Of a DNA stretch of 64,000 nucleotides, positions 29,328-38,243 are shown piece by piece; positions within the stretch are counted from its first letter, which is position 1; every line of letters begins with the position of its first letter. Made by a program: the position numbers and the translations under genes. The DNA is from Streptococcus varani. Its GTDB lineage: Bacteria > Bacillota > Bacilli > Lactobacillales > Streptococcaceae. Under the pieces are notes generated by a model. The model saw only the letters and a list, made by a program, of their open reading frames with translations, was not told the DNA's origin and did no database searches. Location of the stretch: positions 186,001 to 250,000 of the forward strand of contig NZ_CTEN01000003.1 of the NCBI RefSeq assembly GCF_001375655.1. The letters run 5' to 3'.

Positions 29328-29363
29328 CATCATAAGGGATAATGAAAATTCCTGCGTTAAGGG
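29328..29363 (-). promoter_or_regulatory. Conserved transfer box 2 (virB6 operon)
   Basis: Copy of the box with the best -10 match of the set, TATGAT. A GGAGG sits close behind. The core CCCTTAACGCAGGAATTTT is identical to copies 3 and 7. Confidence 0.75.
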
Positions 29364-29391
29364 AAAAAATGACAAAAAGGCATCAAAAAAA

Positions 29392-29415
29392 GCCTCAAAT
29401 TTGAGACTTTTTCAC
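29392..29415 (-). terminator. Lipoprotein gene terminator
   Basis: AGTCTCAAA and TTTGAGGCT arms followed by TTTTTT on the minus strand, directly after the stop codon at 29416. Confidence 0.7.
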
Positions 29416-29895
29416 TTACTCAGCTGTTCCTGAAAAATCATAATAGCCAAAGCTACGTGGTTCCCGCCCTAAGTAAAAAATACGAATGGACTTCCCACCG
29501 TCTGATAGAGCAATTTGATACGCCCCCTCTGAATCATCAATCGTTGGATTTTTTTTACGACTGACAATAATCGTGAAGTTGTCCGTTCCTTTTAGGTGAG
29601 GCTCTAATTCCTCAATGACAGTTTGAGTTCCTGAAGGAATATCCTCCTCTGGAATAACTAAAAAATATTTCATATTTCCATAACTGTTAGTAATAGAGTT
29701 TTCTTTTTTATTAAAAGTTAATGTATCATCACCAGCTCTAAATGGATACCCACCTCCTGAATCTTCAGAGTAACCAACATAGCTATCCTTCAATTCTGTT
29801 TTGATGATATCTTCAGCTGATTTTTGACCACAGGCTGCTAGAAGAATGAGTGCGAGCCCTAACGTCACCAGACTAAACCATTTTTTCATTTTCAT
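29416..29895 (-). CDS. Small lipoprotein, unknown function
   Basis: 159 residues with a lipoprotein signal peptide (MKMKKWFSLVTLGLALILLAACGQKS; lipobox LAAC, mature from Cys22). The mature part is a small beta-rich domain with no family I recognise. It has its own promoter (TTGCAA at 29949-29954, 16-bp spacer, TATAAT at 29927-29932 with extended TGG) and terminator. It is a single-gene unit between virD4 and virB6, with a GTTATATAAC palindrome upstream like parA. It may be a surface-exposed exclusion or regulatory protein, but nothing proves this. Confidence 0.75.
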   Translation of the reverse strand: MKMKKWFSLVTLGLALILLAACGQKSAEDIIKTELKDSYVGYSEDSGGGYPFRAGDDTLTFNKKENSITNSYGNMKYFLVIPEEDIPSGTQTVIEELEPHLKGTDNFTIIVSRKKNPTIDDSEGAYQIALSDGGKSIRIFYLGREPRSFGYYDFSGTAE

Positions 29896-29926
29896 AACAA
29901 CCTTCTCCTTGTTTTTAGTTACTCAC

Positions 29927-29979
29927 ATTATACCAGAAATAGGATTTTTTGCAATAGATTGCACACCTTGTTATATAAC
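29927..29979 (-). promoter_or_regulatory. Lipoprotein promoter with upstream GTTATATAAC operator
   Basis: TTGCAA (29949-29954), 16-bp spacer, TATAAT (29927-29932, TGG-extended). The perfect palindrome at 29970-29979 lies 15 bp upstream of the -35, similar to the 17-bp gap at parA. Confidence 0.75.
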
Positions 29980-29994
29980 TTTTTATTTATCTTC

Positions 29995-32900
29995 TTACAT
30001 CACATCATCCACAAAGAAGAGATCGTCGTCATCTTCATCCTCAAAGACTTCAGCTATAACTGCATGAGTTAGTTCAACTGGAGAAGTGAATTGAGCTTGA
30101 GCCAAAGGTTTAGAGGTTTGCTGCCTCGTTGCTAATTGAGGGACTTCTCCGTTTCCTCTCATACGCTCTGTTAAAGCCTGTCGCCAATCAATAATTTTAT
30201 TGAAGGTACTCTGTGCCCCTACGGCTATATCCTGAAGGTCAAGCTCCCTATGCTCACTTTCTACTGGAATATCCGCCAAGGTCATAGAGTGATCAAACTC
30301 ATCCTGAAGGAACATATAGCGATATGGGAAAGCTGTTTTCTCATGTAAGAAGATGGGATCGGTTGTCACCTTGCGACCTGCATTATCTCGACCTTTAACC
30401 CCACGTAGAATAACCGCTTCTCCTTCTTGTAATTTGGCTAACTGAGTAGGGGTTAATAGATCCTGCTTCGGATTTTCAATAGAAACATTTGGGTTAGCCT
30501 CGTCTAGGATATTGCTGGATCGTCTGCGACGGGTAATGGTTCGTGATCCTAAATCCTTACTAAAGCGACTATTGGTCTTATCAGAAGTAGATTTCACATA
30601 GATTTTAAGCGAACAGTTGTCTTGAATAGTTGCGGCAGTATTCTCACCATACTTATCAACCAGTTGTTCCAAGTTTTGAATCCAGAGGTAGTAGAGGATG
30701 TTCTGGCCAAGACCAATAGAAATCTTAGTATCCATGTGAGGAATAGCTGGAATATTGGTAAACTCATCCAGTATATGAAGAATCCTGTTGACACATTTGC
30801 GACCATTGGATAGTGCCAACTCATAGTTGGCGTTAAACAACTGATCCAAAAACAGGGATACAATACTATTATATTCTGTCCTATTTGGCGGTGTCACCAG
30901 GTAAATCACTTTAGGATTGTCTGAGTAAATCAAGTCAATATCTTCTTCCTGAAGAAGATTATCCTCTTGCTTATTCAGAACTGTAACCTTAATGTGGTCC
31001 AGTACAGGTTGCCTCGTGTACTCATCCAACTTAATCACCTTGCCACGTTTCTGATAAACTTTTTCAGCTGAGAATTGGAAGGTCTTATTACGAATAGTTG
31101 AATTCCCATTGTTTTCGTGATTAAAGTCAATGGTTACCAGGAACTGATCAGGTAGCTTAGGTTCAATCACATAGGTGAGATAGCCTTCACCATCGATCAG
31201 AGCTGTTGCTTCTTCCACGTGGGTAACTTGTCTAGTCGTCTTCCCCCAAAAAGATTGGCTAGTAATGGTAACCTTGGCTGTTCTATGAGCGTATTCGTTA
31301 CGCATAGCGACATTGGAACTTGAACGGAACTTAATAGACAGCCGACGTGGGAAGCCGACGGATTCTAGATCAATCGAATTTTTAGACGTTAGTTTAGCGA
31401 TGTTGTCTTGTAAGAAGAGGTTAATCCCAGACATCATGCTGGAGAAGACGTTTCCTTTAGTCTCTTCTGAAGCAAAGTCAGATGACCTAAAGTTGAGATC
31501 AGCCATATCCCTAAACTTAGAAAACTGTTCCTGATTGATTTTACGCAAGTTATCAAAGTAAACCGTTATTTTCGATTTCTTCTTCACTTGTTGATCTCGA
31601 TCTGGGTTCTCAACGATTTCTCCAAAGTCATTAACAAAGACTTCTTCAGAACCCAAATCGGTCAAGAATTTGGCAATGTTTCGAACTGTGACAGTGTCCC
31701 AGGCATCTGTTTCACCGTTCTTAAAGGTTTCATTGGCACGGTCAATCAGAGCCATGGCAATCGCATTAAAGAGGGAAATGGAGGTGTCTTCCCAGTATTT
31801 AGCATTTCCATTGCCCACACCTGGTTTGGTTTTCCGATAAATAGCTTCTGCTACCGCATTAACCCTTGTCTGTGTCATTTCATAGTAGCCCTTCTTAGCT
31901 GCTGCTATTGCAAGTGCTAGAGGGTTATAGGACATGGACCAGTCCATGTTTTGAAAAGAAAGAACGTTGATATCATAACCACGTCGGCACATGGTCTTAT
32001 ACGATGACTGATAGTGTTCCCCTTTTGGGTCGGCAAGAACCATAGACGGTTGAATTTCTGCGCGACTATTGATATCCATAGTGGTTGTAATATGCCCTTC
32101 CCCCTTACCAGAACGAGTCATACCAATCCCCAGCATATTGGTGGTACTATCATCGATATAGTAATCACCTGAAGCCTTTGCATAGATTCCTAAGATTCTT
32201 TCCGCATTCGTCATATAGCGACTAAAGCTGCGGTTTTGCCAAAGCATCTGAGATCCTAGTGTTAAACCTGTGAGATTTTTTCTCGTCTCATGAAGGACTG
32301 GTACCCCACCTTCACCTGGATAAGTTTCTGTCTTGTTTGGAACCTTCTTGTACTGCTGGTGGATTTCCTTGACTGTCGCAAAGCGGTCATCCCCTTCCTC
32401 GTTATTGTTATAGTCACGATACTGTTCAAAGTTAACCCAAGCAGACCGCCAGGCAACTACTAGTCCAATAAGAAAGATAGGTACCGCTAGAATGGGTGCT
32501 ATCACAAATACCCTAGCGTTAAACAAGTTATGAAAAAGTAAACTATCAACATTAAAGGCAATCCCTTGGCCATTATCTACTAGAGACATGACAGAAAAAT
32601 AAAGAAATCGAATAGCAGCCCTTAAAACCGTCACAAAATAATTAGTCAACAAGAAAGCTATCACGCTAAAGCCAAGACCCATTAAGATAAAACTTCGAAA
32701 GGTTTTAAAATGGAGAATCGGCTTCATTTCCTTATCAAAGCGTTTCCTATCCTGTTTGACAAAAGGGAGCTTATAGATGATCCGAAAGAGAATATTACCT
32801 AGTAACAGAAATAAAAATGAGGGTATCGCCGTAACCAGTCGTTTCATGAGATCCCACAACTGCTTCCCTTTATCTCGACCAGCAGACTTCCAATCAATCT

Positions 32901-33144
32901 CTTGACGGTGCTTCCAGGAATAAGTGAGTGCTTTTCTCTTATTTCTGATCTGCTCTTTGATAATATCTCTGTTGTCAAAGAAATTTTTTATCAGCTGAAA
33001 AAGATCCCTCGTTGGTTTCTTTATGAACTTTATTCCTTGGTAACAAAGATACCCTATAAAGCTGACTAAGAGAATTGCATTGAAGGCGTTGAGTTTTGCT
33101 AGTTGAATGAGGGTATAATAAATCATTTCTAACCAACTAAACAT
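29995..33144 (-). CDS. VirD4-type coupling protein
   Basis: About 1,049 residues, longer than most VirD4 proteins. Several membrane segments lie in the first 240 residues. The Walker A GIGMTRSGKG near residue 345 is followed by VLADPKGEHY, and the Walker B region ILHILDEFTNIPAIPHM by about 790. This family uses GKG in place of GKS, so the motif is normal. The protein couples the relaxase-DNA complex to the channel. The start at 33144 (AGGTG 8 bp upstream) overlaps the preceding gene by 8 bp. A long insert between about 600 and 720 explains the extra size. Confidence 0.92.
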   Translation of the reverse strand: MFSWLEMIYYTLIQLAKLNAFNAILLVSFIGYLCYQGIKFIKKPTRDLFQLIKNFFDNRDIIKEQIRNKRKALTYSWKHRQEIDWKSAGRDKGKQLWDLMKRLVTAIPSFLFLLLGNILFRIIYKLPFVKQDRKRFDKEMKPILHFKTFRSFILMGLGFSVIAFLLTNYFVTVLRAAIRFLYFSVMSLVDNGQGIAFNVDSLLFHNLFNARVFVIAPILAVPIFLIGLVVAWRSAWVNFEQYRDYNNNEEGDDRFATVKEIHQQYKKVPNKTETYPGEGGVPVLHETRKNLTGLTLGSQMLWQNRSFSRYMTNAERILGIYAKASGDYYIDDSTTNMLGIGMTRSGKGEGHITTTMDINSRAEIQPSMVLADPKGEHYQSSYKTMCRRGYDINVLSFQNMDWSMSYNPLALAIAAAKKGYYEMTQTRVNAVAEAIYRKTKPGVGNGNAKYWEDTSISLFNAIAMALIDRANETFKNGETDAWDTVTVRNIAKFLTDLGSEEVFVNDFGEIVENPDRDQQVKKKSKITVYFDNLRKINQEQFSKFRDMADLNFRSSDFASEETKGNVFSSMMSGINLFLQDNIAKLTSKNSIDLESVGFPRRLSIKFRSSSNVAMRNEYAHRTAKVTITSQSFWGKTTRQVTHVEEATALIDGEGYLTYVIEPKLPDQFLVTIDFNHENNGNSTIRNKTFQFSAEKVYQKRGKVIKLDEYTRQPVLDHIKVTVLNKQEDNLLQEEDIDLIYSDNPKVIYLVTPPNRTEYNSIVSLFLDQLFNANYELALSNGRKCVNRILHILDEFTNIPAIPHMDTKISIGLGQNILYYLWIQNLEQLVDKYGENTAATIQDNCSLKIYVKSTSDKTNSRFSKDLGSRTITRRRRSSNILDEANPNVSIENPKQDLLTPTQLAKLQEGEAVILRGVKGRDNAGRKVTTDPIFLHEKTAFPYRYMFLQDEFDHSMTLADIPVESEHRELDLQDIAVGAQSTFNKIIDWRQALTERMRGNGEVPQLATRQQTSKPLAQAQFTSPVELTHAVIAEVFEDEDDDDLFFVDDVM

Positions 33145-33394
33145 ACTGCTCACCTCGTCTATCGTCCAAGAATCGTTTTATCTTTTCTCCATAAAAACTG
33201 GAGAAGAGAAAAACTTTAAATTGCAACTGAGGTGAAATCAGTTGATACCGTTCCAAATAGGCATTGATTCCCTGCTCAATTCCCAACTGGACAGTGTATC
33301 GTCGACAACTTCTACCCTGCTTCAAATAATTTTCTACCTGAAGAGAATCCGCAAGCAAATCGTCTAACTGATTCTCTGTTTGATTTCTTTCCAT
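33137..33394 (-). CDS. Small hypothetical protein before virD4
   Basis: 85 residues, mostly helical and charged, no membrane segment and no recognisable family. The sequence includes YTVQLGIEQGINAYLERYQL. AAAGGAA precedes the ATG. First gene of the virD4 operon, overlapping virD4 by 8 bp; box 3 lies 41 bp upstream. Confidence 0.65.
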   Translation of the reverse strand: MERNQTENQLDDLLADSLQVENYLKQGRSCRRYTVQLGIEQGINAYLERYQLISPQLQFKVFLFSSFYGEKIKRFLDDRRGEQYV

Positions 33395-33435
33395 AAAGAA
33401 TGTTCCTTTCTTAATGTCATTATGAATGTATAACT

Positions 33436-33470
33436 AGTGTAAGGGATAATCAAAATTCCTGCGTTAAGGG
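33436..33470 (-). promoter_or_regulatory. Conserved transfer box 3 (virD4 operon)
   Basis: Consensus copy of the box, ending in TACACT. A perfect GTTATATAAC palindrome begins 26 bp upstream (33496-33505), the same spacing as at topB. Confidence 0.8.
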
Positions 33471-33493
33471 CACAATTTTTAAAAATAAACAAG

Positions 33494-33507
33494 AAGTTAT
33501 ATAACTT
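33494..33507. promoter_or_regulatory. GTTATATAAC operator at virD4 operon
   Basis: AAGTTATATAACTT perfect palindrome, continuing into TTTG as at the other copies. Confidence 0.7.
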
Positions 33508-33523
33508 TTTGTCCCTTTAAAAT

Positions 33524-33553
33524 TTGATCCATCACTACTCCTTCTGGTATAAT
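33524..33553 (+). promoter_or_regulatory. Plus-strand promoter facing the ssb terminator
   Basis: TTGATC (33524-33529), 18-bp spacer, TATAAT (33548-33553) with extended TGG. It fires toward the 3' end of ssb and meets the hairpin at 33579-33612. Confidence 0.65.
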
Positions 33554-33559
33554 ACATAT

Positions 33560-33615
33560 GAGTTATTACCACACACAGAAATAGCACGTGTCATTTAGAA
33601 CACGTGCTATTTTGC
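33560..33615 (+). ncRNA. Candidate short RNA convergent with ssb
   Basis: About 55 nt from the promoter at 33524 to the terminator. It contains no open reading frame. The 5' part (GTTATTACCACACACAG) is loosely like the ACACAC-rich oriT region. Confidence 0.35.
33579..33612. terminator. Bidirectional terminator after ssb
   Basis: AAATAGCACGTGT and ACACGTGCTATTT pair perfectly over 13 bp. It lies directly after the ssb stop codon and ends both ssb and the plus-strand RNA. Confidence 0.8.
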
Positions 33616-34050
33616 TTAAAAGGGCTCATCCGCATCCATTGGTTCTGGATAAGAAGAGACTGGGGGAGTTGCTGGCTGAGAAGGATTAAATTGCCCCTGC
33701 TTACGTCTCAAGGCAGCATCCCTACTTTCCAAGAAAGTAATCCCATCATGTTGACTTGGAGCAAGGTATTGATAGCTCCGACGTTGCCCCTGCTCATTCG
33801 TATAGGTCCGCTGAATAATTTCGCCTTTTACAAGAATAGGAGAACCTTTGGATAAACTCTGTGCCATCAGTTCAGCTTGATTGCCATAGACCTGTACGTG
33901 GAAGAAGCTGGTCAAAGGCTTTCCATCATTTCCCTGTAGACTCGCATCACACGCAAAATCAAACTTAAAACTAACATGTCCATTAGCTGTCTTACCAACT
34001 GCATCAGATGGAATATTAGCTACTCGACCATTGGCAATAAATTCTTGCAT
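33616..34050 (-). CDS. ssb: Single-stranded DNA-binding protein
   Basis: 144-residue OB-fold SSB. It starts MQEFIANGRVANIPSDAV, contains FHVQVYGNQAELMAQSLSKGSPILVKGEI in the OB core and ends in the acidic tip MDADEPF, similar to the DDDIPF tail that recruits repair proteins. It is an element-borne paralogue of the chromosomal SSB and would coat the transferred strand. A terminator hairpin lies just upstream (34071-34110), so it is probably expressed at low level by read-through from the surface-protein operon. Confidence 0.93.
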   Translation of the reverse strand: MQEFIANGRVANIPSDAVGKTANGHVSFKFDFACDASLQGNDGKPLTSFFHVQVYGNQAELMAQSLSKGSPILVKGEIIQRTYTNEQGQRRSYQYLAPSQHDGITFLESRDAALRRKQGQFNPSQPATPPVSSYPEPMDADEPF

Positions 34051-34070
34051 ATTTTATCCTCCTTGATAGT

Positions 34071-34110
34071 AAAAGGCCACAAGTACCTTACCATTATTGT
34101 CTTGTGGCCA
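34071..34110 (-). terminator. Terminator or attenuator between adhesin and ssb
   Basis: GGCCACAAG and CTTGTGGCC arms with a 22-nt loop, then TTTT on the minus strand. There is no room for a separate ssb promoter after it. Confidence 0.65.
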
Positions 34111-34142
34111 ATTTGTAATGACATCAAATTATGATTCAGTCA

Positions 34143-36365
34143 TTAGTCTTCCTTGCGTTTTTTGAGTCCCATAGCCCCAAGTCCTGAAAGAAGAATTCCT
34201 CCTACTAGTGTTAGGATACTTCCTGCTTCACCAGTTGAAGGCAAGACAGATGCTGGTTGAACTGGTGTGTTAGGTGTTGGTGGCGTTACAGGTTGTGGTT
34301 GTTCTGGTGCTGGTGTCGTCGTCATCTTGTAGTAGTGGACACTCACTTCAACTGGTGCTGGTGCTTCTGGAGCCTCAGGTGCTTTTACAGTCACTTTGTT
34401 CACTGCTACTTTTGGAGCTTCTGGAGCCTCAGGTGCTTCTGGAACGGTCACATCTAGATTTGTAACTTCTAGGTTTGGTTTCTTTGGCTCTTTTGGAACC
34501 TCAGAGGCCACCCCGAAGATACCTGCTACAATGGAGGTATTGATATGCCCTGGTAGGAAATGACTGCCACTGAAGGTAACCTTCTTCGCATCATCAAAAT
34601 TGAATTGAATACCGTTGGAATCAATCACACCACCTGAAGCTTGAGATACATCACCAGCTCCAGCAGAATAGCTGTTACCTGATTGGTTGATGTTACGGCC
34701 CTTAACTACTTTTGAACCATCAAGGCCGTTCAAGGTAACTGTTTGACTGTTATCAATATCATTGAAGGTCACTGTTGAGACCGCATTACTAGTAGTCACT
34801 TCATAATCGTACGATTTGACCATGGCTAGGATATTTCCTGAATAGCCAATTGTTCCACCTCCAGTAGCGCCTTCTCCAGCTCCACCGCCTACAGTACCAT
34901 TAGTTGTCGCAAAGACACCCCAAGCAATACCTCCGTCTTTAGCTCCCCAAACCGCTAGATATGTAGCTCTTGCTTGCCAAGCCTGGATATTAGAGATTTT
35001 GAGAGTGACATCACCATTTGTTGTATTCTTAATGGTTACTGTACCAGATCCATTGATTTTAAACAGGTTATCGAATTTTGCATCCGTATTTTGGTTACGA
35101 TCCAAGGATTGAATGGCATCTGCCGCAGCTGTACGAAGGTTGCCCCAGTCAACTGCTGGTTCATCACCTGTCATTTTTTGCGCTGTACCAGCTACTACAG
35201 TTGTGTTTTCGGCCCATTTGATACCAGACTCTTGTCCTTTACCAGCTTGGTAATCCGCAAGTAACTTGAGGTAAGCATCCAGTTTTGCTTGTGCATCTTT
35301 GGTAGAACCATCTTGTTTAGCAACGCTATCTGCGACAGCTTGAGTATAGAGAGCGATATTATCATTGATTGCCTTGAGGAGGGCATCACCTGTCAAACCT
35401 TTGACATCGGTATATTTTGGTATTACTGTTTCATGCTTGACATCGATGGAAACATCGTTCTTTTTAGCCAGATCAATTACTTGGTCTTGACGGCCATCTG
35501 CTCCCGCTAAATCCGCTACTCCTGCTGATTTTGCATCTTTAACAGCAGTATTGGCTTGGTTGTAAGCTTTTTGGTTGGCTTGGTAAAGAGCTAGAGCCGC
35601 TTTCAAATCCGATACAGACTTGTCTTGAATACCAATACCTGCTTCAATAGCTGCCTTATAGAGATCCAGGTTTTCAGCCATAGCCTTACGCAAGTCGTCT
35701 CCTGTGAGACCCTTTGTATCTTTGTAGGTTGGTGTTTGATCTGTTGTGGTATCAGTGACAATCAATCCTGCTTGTTTAGCTTGTTCAATCAATTGGTCCA
35801 CCTCAGCGGTTGACTTGTCTAAAGCCTCTTGGCCTTCTTTGGTTACCGCTTCATGTTCAGCACTGGTTTCTTCATAAGCCTTTTGATTGTCTGCTTGTTT
35901 GGCAGTGGCTTGTTTAACAGCTTGATCCTGTTTATTCAAGTCTGTTAATACTTCAGAAGTCTTCTCAGCAGCATTAGCATCGTCAATAACAACTTCTTGA
36001 GGTTCTCCTTCAGTTACAACGACACCTGTATTTTTAGCAGTATCTACGTTTCCTTTTAACGTATCTTGTGCATCCTCAACCGCTGTCACAGCTTGGTCCT
36101 GTGTTACACTTGTAGGAACAGAGGTCGGAATATCACTTGTAATAGCTGGAGCTTCTGTATTAGTGGCTGGTTGTTCAACGGATGGTGCCACCACCTCTGT
36201 AGCTGGTTCTGCTGGTGTAGAAGTGACTTCGTCTGCGGATACGGATCCAGCTCCCATCAATACTGCCGTTGTCGCAAGGGCAATCCCATATTTAGCCAGT
36301 AGGGCTGAATGAGTCCCTGTTTTGAATGTGCGAAGTGAGAAAATTTGTTTTGTTTCTTGATTCAT
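34143..36365 (-). CDS. LPxTG adhesin of antigen I/II-GbpC type
   Basis: 740 residues. A long signal peptide (cleavage near SVSADE, about residue 45) is followed by alanine-rich coiled-coil repeats. Two related units (YKDTKGLTGDDLRKAM near 215 and YTDVKGLTGDALLKAI near 315) match the A-region pattern of antigen I/II proteins. Next come a GbpC/V-region-like domain (about 380-620), Pro-rich PEAPEAP linkers and a C-terminal sorting signal LPSTG with membrane anchor and KKRKED. It is placed like aggregation substance genes of enterococcal plasmids (prgB) and probably promotes donor-recipient contact and host adhesion. Confidence 0.9.
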   Translation of the reverse strand: MNQETKQIFSLRTFKTGTHSALLAKYGIALATTAVLMGAGSVSADEVTSTPAEPATEVVAPSVEQPATNTEAPAITSDIPTSVPTSVTQDQAVTAVEDAQDTLKGNVDTAKNTGVVVTEGEPQEVVIDDANAAEKTSEVLTDLNKQDQAVKQATAKQADNQKAYEETSAEHEAVTKEGQEALDKSTAEVDQLIEQAKQAGLIVTDTTTDQTPTYKDTKGLTGDDLRKAMAENLDLYKAAIEAGIGIQDKSVSDLKAALALYQANQKAYNQANTAVKDAKSAGVADLAGADGRQDQVIDLAKKNDVSIDVKHETVIPKYTDVKGLTGDALLKAINDNIALYTQAVADSVAKQDGSTKDAQAKLDAYLKLLADYQAGKGQESGIKWAENTTVVAGTAQKMTGDEPAVDWGNLRTAAADAIQSLDRNQNTDAKFDNLFKINGSGTVTIKNTTNGDVTLKISNIQAWQARATYLAVWGAKDGGIAWGVFATTNGTVGGGAGEGATGGGTIGYSGNILAMVKSYDYEVTTSNAVSTVTFNDIDNSQTVTLNGLDGSKVVKGRNINQSGNSYSAGAGDVSQASGGVIDSNGIQFNFDDAKKVTFSGSHFLPGHINTSIVAGIFGVASEVPKEPKKPNLEVTNLDVTVPEAPEAPEAPKVAVNKVTVKAPEAPEAPAPVEVSVHYYKMTTTPAPEQPQPVTPPTPNTPVQPASVLPSTGEAGSILTLVGGILLSGLGAMGLKKRKED

Positions 36366-36433
36366 GGTGAATCTCCTTTTTCTTTTTTGTTTTTTAGTTT
36401 TACGACATCTCGGTCATAGTTGGTTGATTAGTG

Positions 36434-37138
36434 TTAAATGATTTTCTTTTTCTTCAGGAAGCCTAAGCTCGTTAGAATGACTGTGCCCAGTAGACTAAAC
36501 AAACCTCCTGCTTCTTCACCTGTTTGAGGCAGGGTCTTGACTTCTCCTGAAGCAGCTTTCACGGTTACGGTACCGTCCGCATTGGTAGCACCTCCTACCT
36601 CTTCAGCATTGACAGTCTGTGTACTACCATCATTATTTTGGATCACAACCTGGCTGTTTTGCGTCCCAACCACTGTCTGCCCACCTGGTGTTTCAAATGG
36701 ATTAAAGGTCACGACTGGTTCTGGAATGGGTTTGATCGTTTGAGGGGCTTCCCCTGTAGAAGGTTCTGTTGGGACTGGAGTGGTCTGTCCATTGCCGTCA
36801 GACGGTGGCGTGACAGGCTCCTCTGAAGGTGGGGTTGGATCTTCTGTTTTTGGTTCTTCAGTTGTTTGTGGTGTAGATGGATCCGTAGGTTCTACAGGAG
36901 GAGTCGGATTAGCAGGTTCAACTGGTTCTGTAGGAGTCGTAGGCCCTGTTGGTGTCTCGACAGGCTGTGTCGGTTCTGTAGGTGTTTCCACTGGAGCAGA
37001 TGGCTCTACTGGAGTCACTACTTCTGTTGAGGGTGAAGAAGGATCAACTGGTGTCACTTCATCAGCTGAAACCAAACCAGCTTGAGCTAAGGGAAGGGTT
37101 GATAATGCAAGAGCAGATAAGATTTGTTTCTTTGTCAT
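36434..37138 (-). CDS. PrgC-like LPxTG surface protein
   Basis: 234 residues: signal peptide to SADE (about residue 26), a long Pro/Thr/Glu/Val repeat stalk (PTEPTQPVETPTGPTTPTEP type, about 30-135), a small folded part and an LPQTG sorting signal near 206 with membrane anchor and KKKKII tail. Composition and position next to the large adhesin match PrgC-type wall proteins of pheromone plasmids. It is transcribed with the pilin-like and VirB8-like genes upstream. The strongly repetitive stalk is likely to vary in length between strains. Confidence 0.85.
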   Translation of the reverse strand: MTKKQILSALALSTLPLAQAGLVSADEVTPVDPSSPSTEVVTPVEPSAPVETPTEPTQPVETPTGPTTPTEPVEPANPTPPVEPTDPSTPQTTEEPKTEDPTPPSEEPVTPPSDGNGQTTPVPTEPSTGEAPQTIKPIPEPVVTFNPFETPGGQTVVGTQNSQVVIQNNDGSTQTVNAEEVGGATNADGTVTVKAASGEVKTLPQTGEEAGGLFSLLGTVILTSLGFLKKKKII

Positions 37139-37174
37139 ATTTCTTTTCCTTTTTCTTTATTTGATATAGGCTGA

Positions 37175-38233
37175 CTACTTCGGTTCTGTCGTTATGACAT
37201 AACCATATTTTGCAGAATCAGATTTCTTAATAGTAAAACTTAAACGAATACTTGAAGCCTTTTCTCCTTCTTTGATTAATAGAACGTAAGTAGGCCTATA
37301 CTCTTTCGTTTCTGAATCATAGGACAGTTTTTCAAGAATAACTGACTGTAAGATTCCCTCTTTGGGAACTGTATATTTAGCATCTCCATCCGAAAGAAAA
37401 TCTACCAAGTTCTCCTTCTTACCAGAATAATAATTTGGTAAGAAATAGCGACTGAAAACATCTATTTGATGCTCTTCGTCAAGTAATTTTTGAGTACTTT
37501 TCAACTCTTGATAAAGATAGGTTACTTGTTCTTTATGCTTAGATAATTGCATATGCGAGAGTACAGATAAAACCATTCCCCCAATAGCTAAAGCTCCTAG
37601 TAGTCCCACAAGCAAATAAATCATCTTTAAAGATTTCTGCTTAGGGGCTTTTACTCCAACTTGTGGAGTAACTCCAGTAGAGTGACGTGGCTGTTGCTTT
37701 TGTCGAGGGAAAACAGTTGAAATTTCTTCTCCTTCTTCTGGGAAAAGAGGTAAGGCTGACTCTTGAATGCCTAAACTAGCTTTATAAGCTGGATAAATTT
37801 GATTGACAAAATACTCCCGCTTTTCTTGGTAGGTATAAGATCGGAAGTCTTGACCTGTCATAATTGATTGAATCAGTGGTAAGAGTAAATTCTGATACCG
37901 TTGATCAATGATAAATGGACTGGCAAAGACTTCTCCTTCAGAGACAGCCTCCTTCCCCTCCAGGTGACAGATTGCTACCTTGTTCAGTTCTACGTGCCCA
38001 TAAGCCTCTTGTAAAGCTTGAAAGAGTAGCTCTGCCTGATAAAAGGTCATATAAGGCAAGGACTCTTCAATCGTATGTTGGAAGAAATCTAAATATTGTT
38101 GATCCAGTCCTTCAATAATCCCAAGTAGCTCGCTATCATCTTCTGGAGATTTACCTTCTTCCCAGGTGATTTCTATAAACAACTCATCTGTCCCCACGCA
38201 TTTATGACTTTTCTTAAAAGGGATAAATGCCAT
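37175..38233 (-). CDS. Bitopic transfer protein, VirB8-like position
   Basis: About 352 residues. The start is the ATG at 38233 (AAGGTGG 6 bp upstream). A cytoplasmic domain of about 200 residues precedes one membrane segment (about 204-226), then a coiled coil and an extracellular C-terminal domain of about 110 residues (VDFLSDGDAKYTVPKEGIL, later RLSFTIKKSDSAKYG). The last part could be an NTF2-like VirB8/TcpC fold, but the sequence is too divergent for certainty. It follows the pilin-like gene by about 10 bp. Confidence 0.65.
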   Translation of the reverse strand: MAFIPFKKSHKCVGTDELFIEITWEEGKSPEDDSELLGIIEGLDQQYLDFFQHTIEESLPYMTFYQAELLFQALQEAYGHVELNKVAICHLEGKEAVSEGEVFASPFIIDQRYQNLLLPLIQSIMTGQDFRSYTYQEKREYFVNQIYPAYKASLGIQESALPLFPEEGEEISTVFPRQKQQPRHSTGVTPQVGVKAPKQKSLKMIYLLVGLLGALAIGGMVLSVLSHMQLSKHKEQVTYLYQELKSTQKLLDEEHQIDVFSRYFLPNYYSGKKENLVDFLSDGDAKYTVPKEGILQSVILEKLSYDSETKEYRPTYVLLIKEGEKASSIRLSFTIKKSDSAKYGYVITTEPK

Positions 38234-38243
38234 AGTCGCCACC

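Noticed and set aside
36537..37164. Long plus-strand open frames opposite the LPQTG protein, and similar ones at 34257-34465
   Set aside because: They are antisense shadows of Pro/Thr/Glu repeat codons, rich in Val/Gly or Trp/Cys, without start signals.
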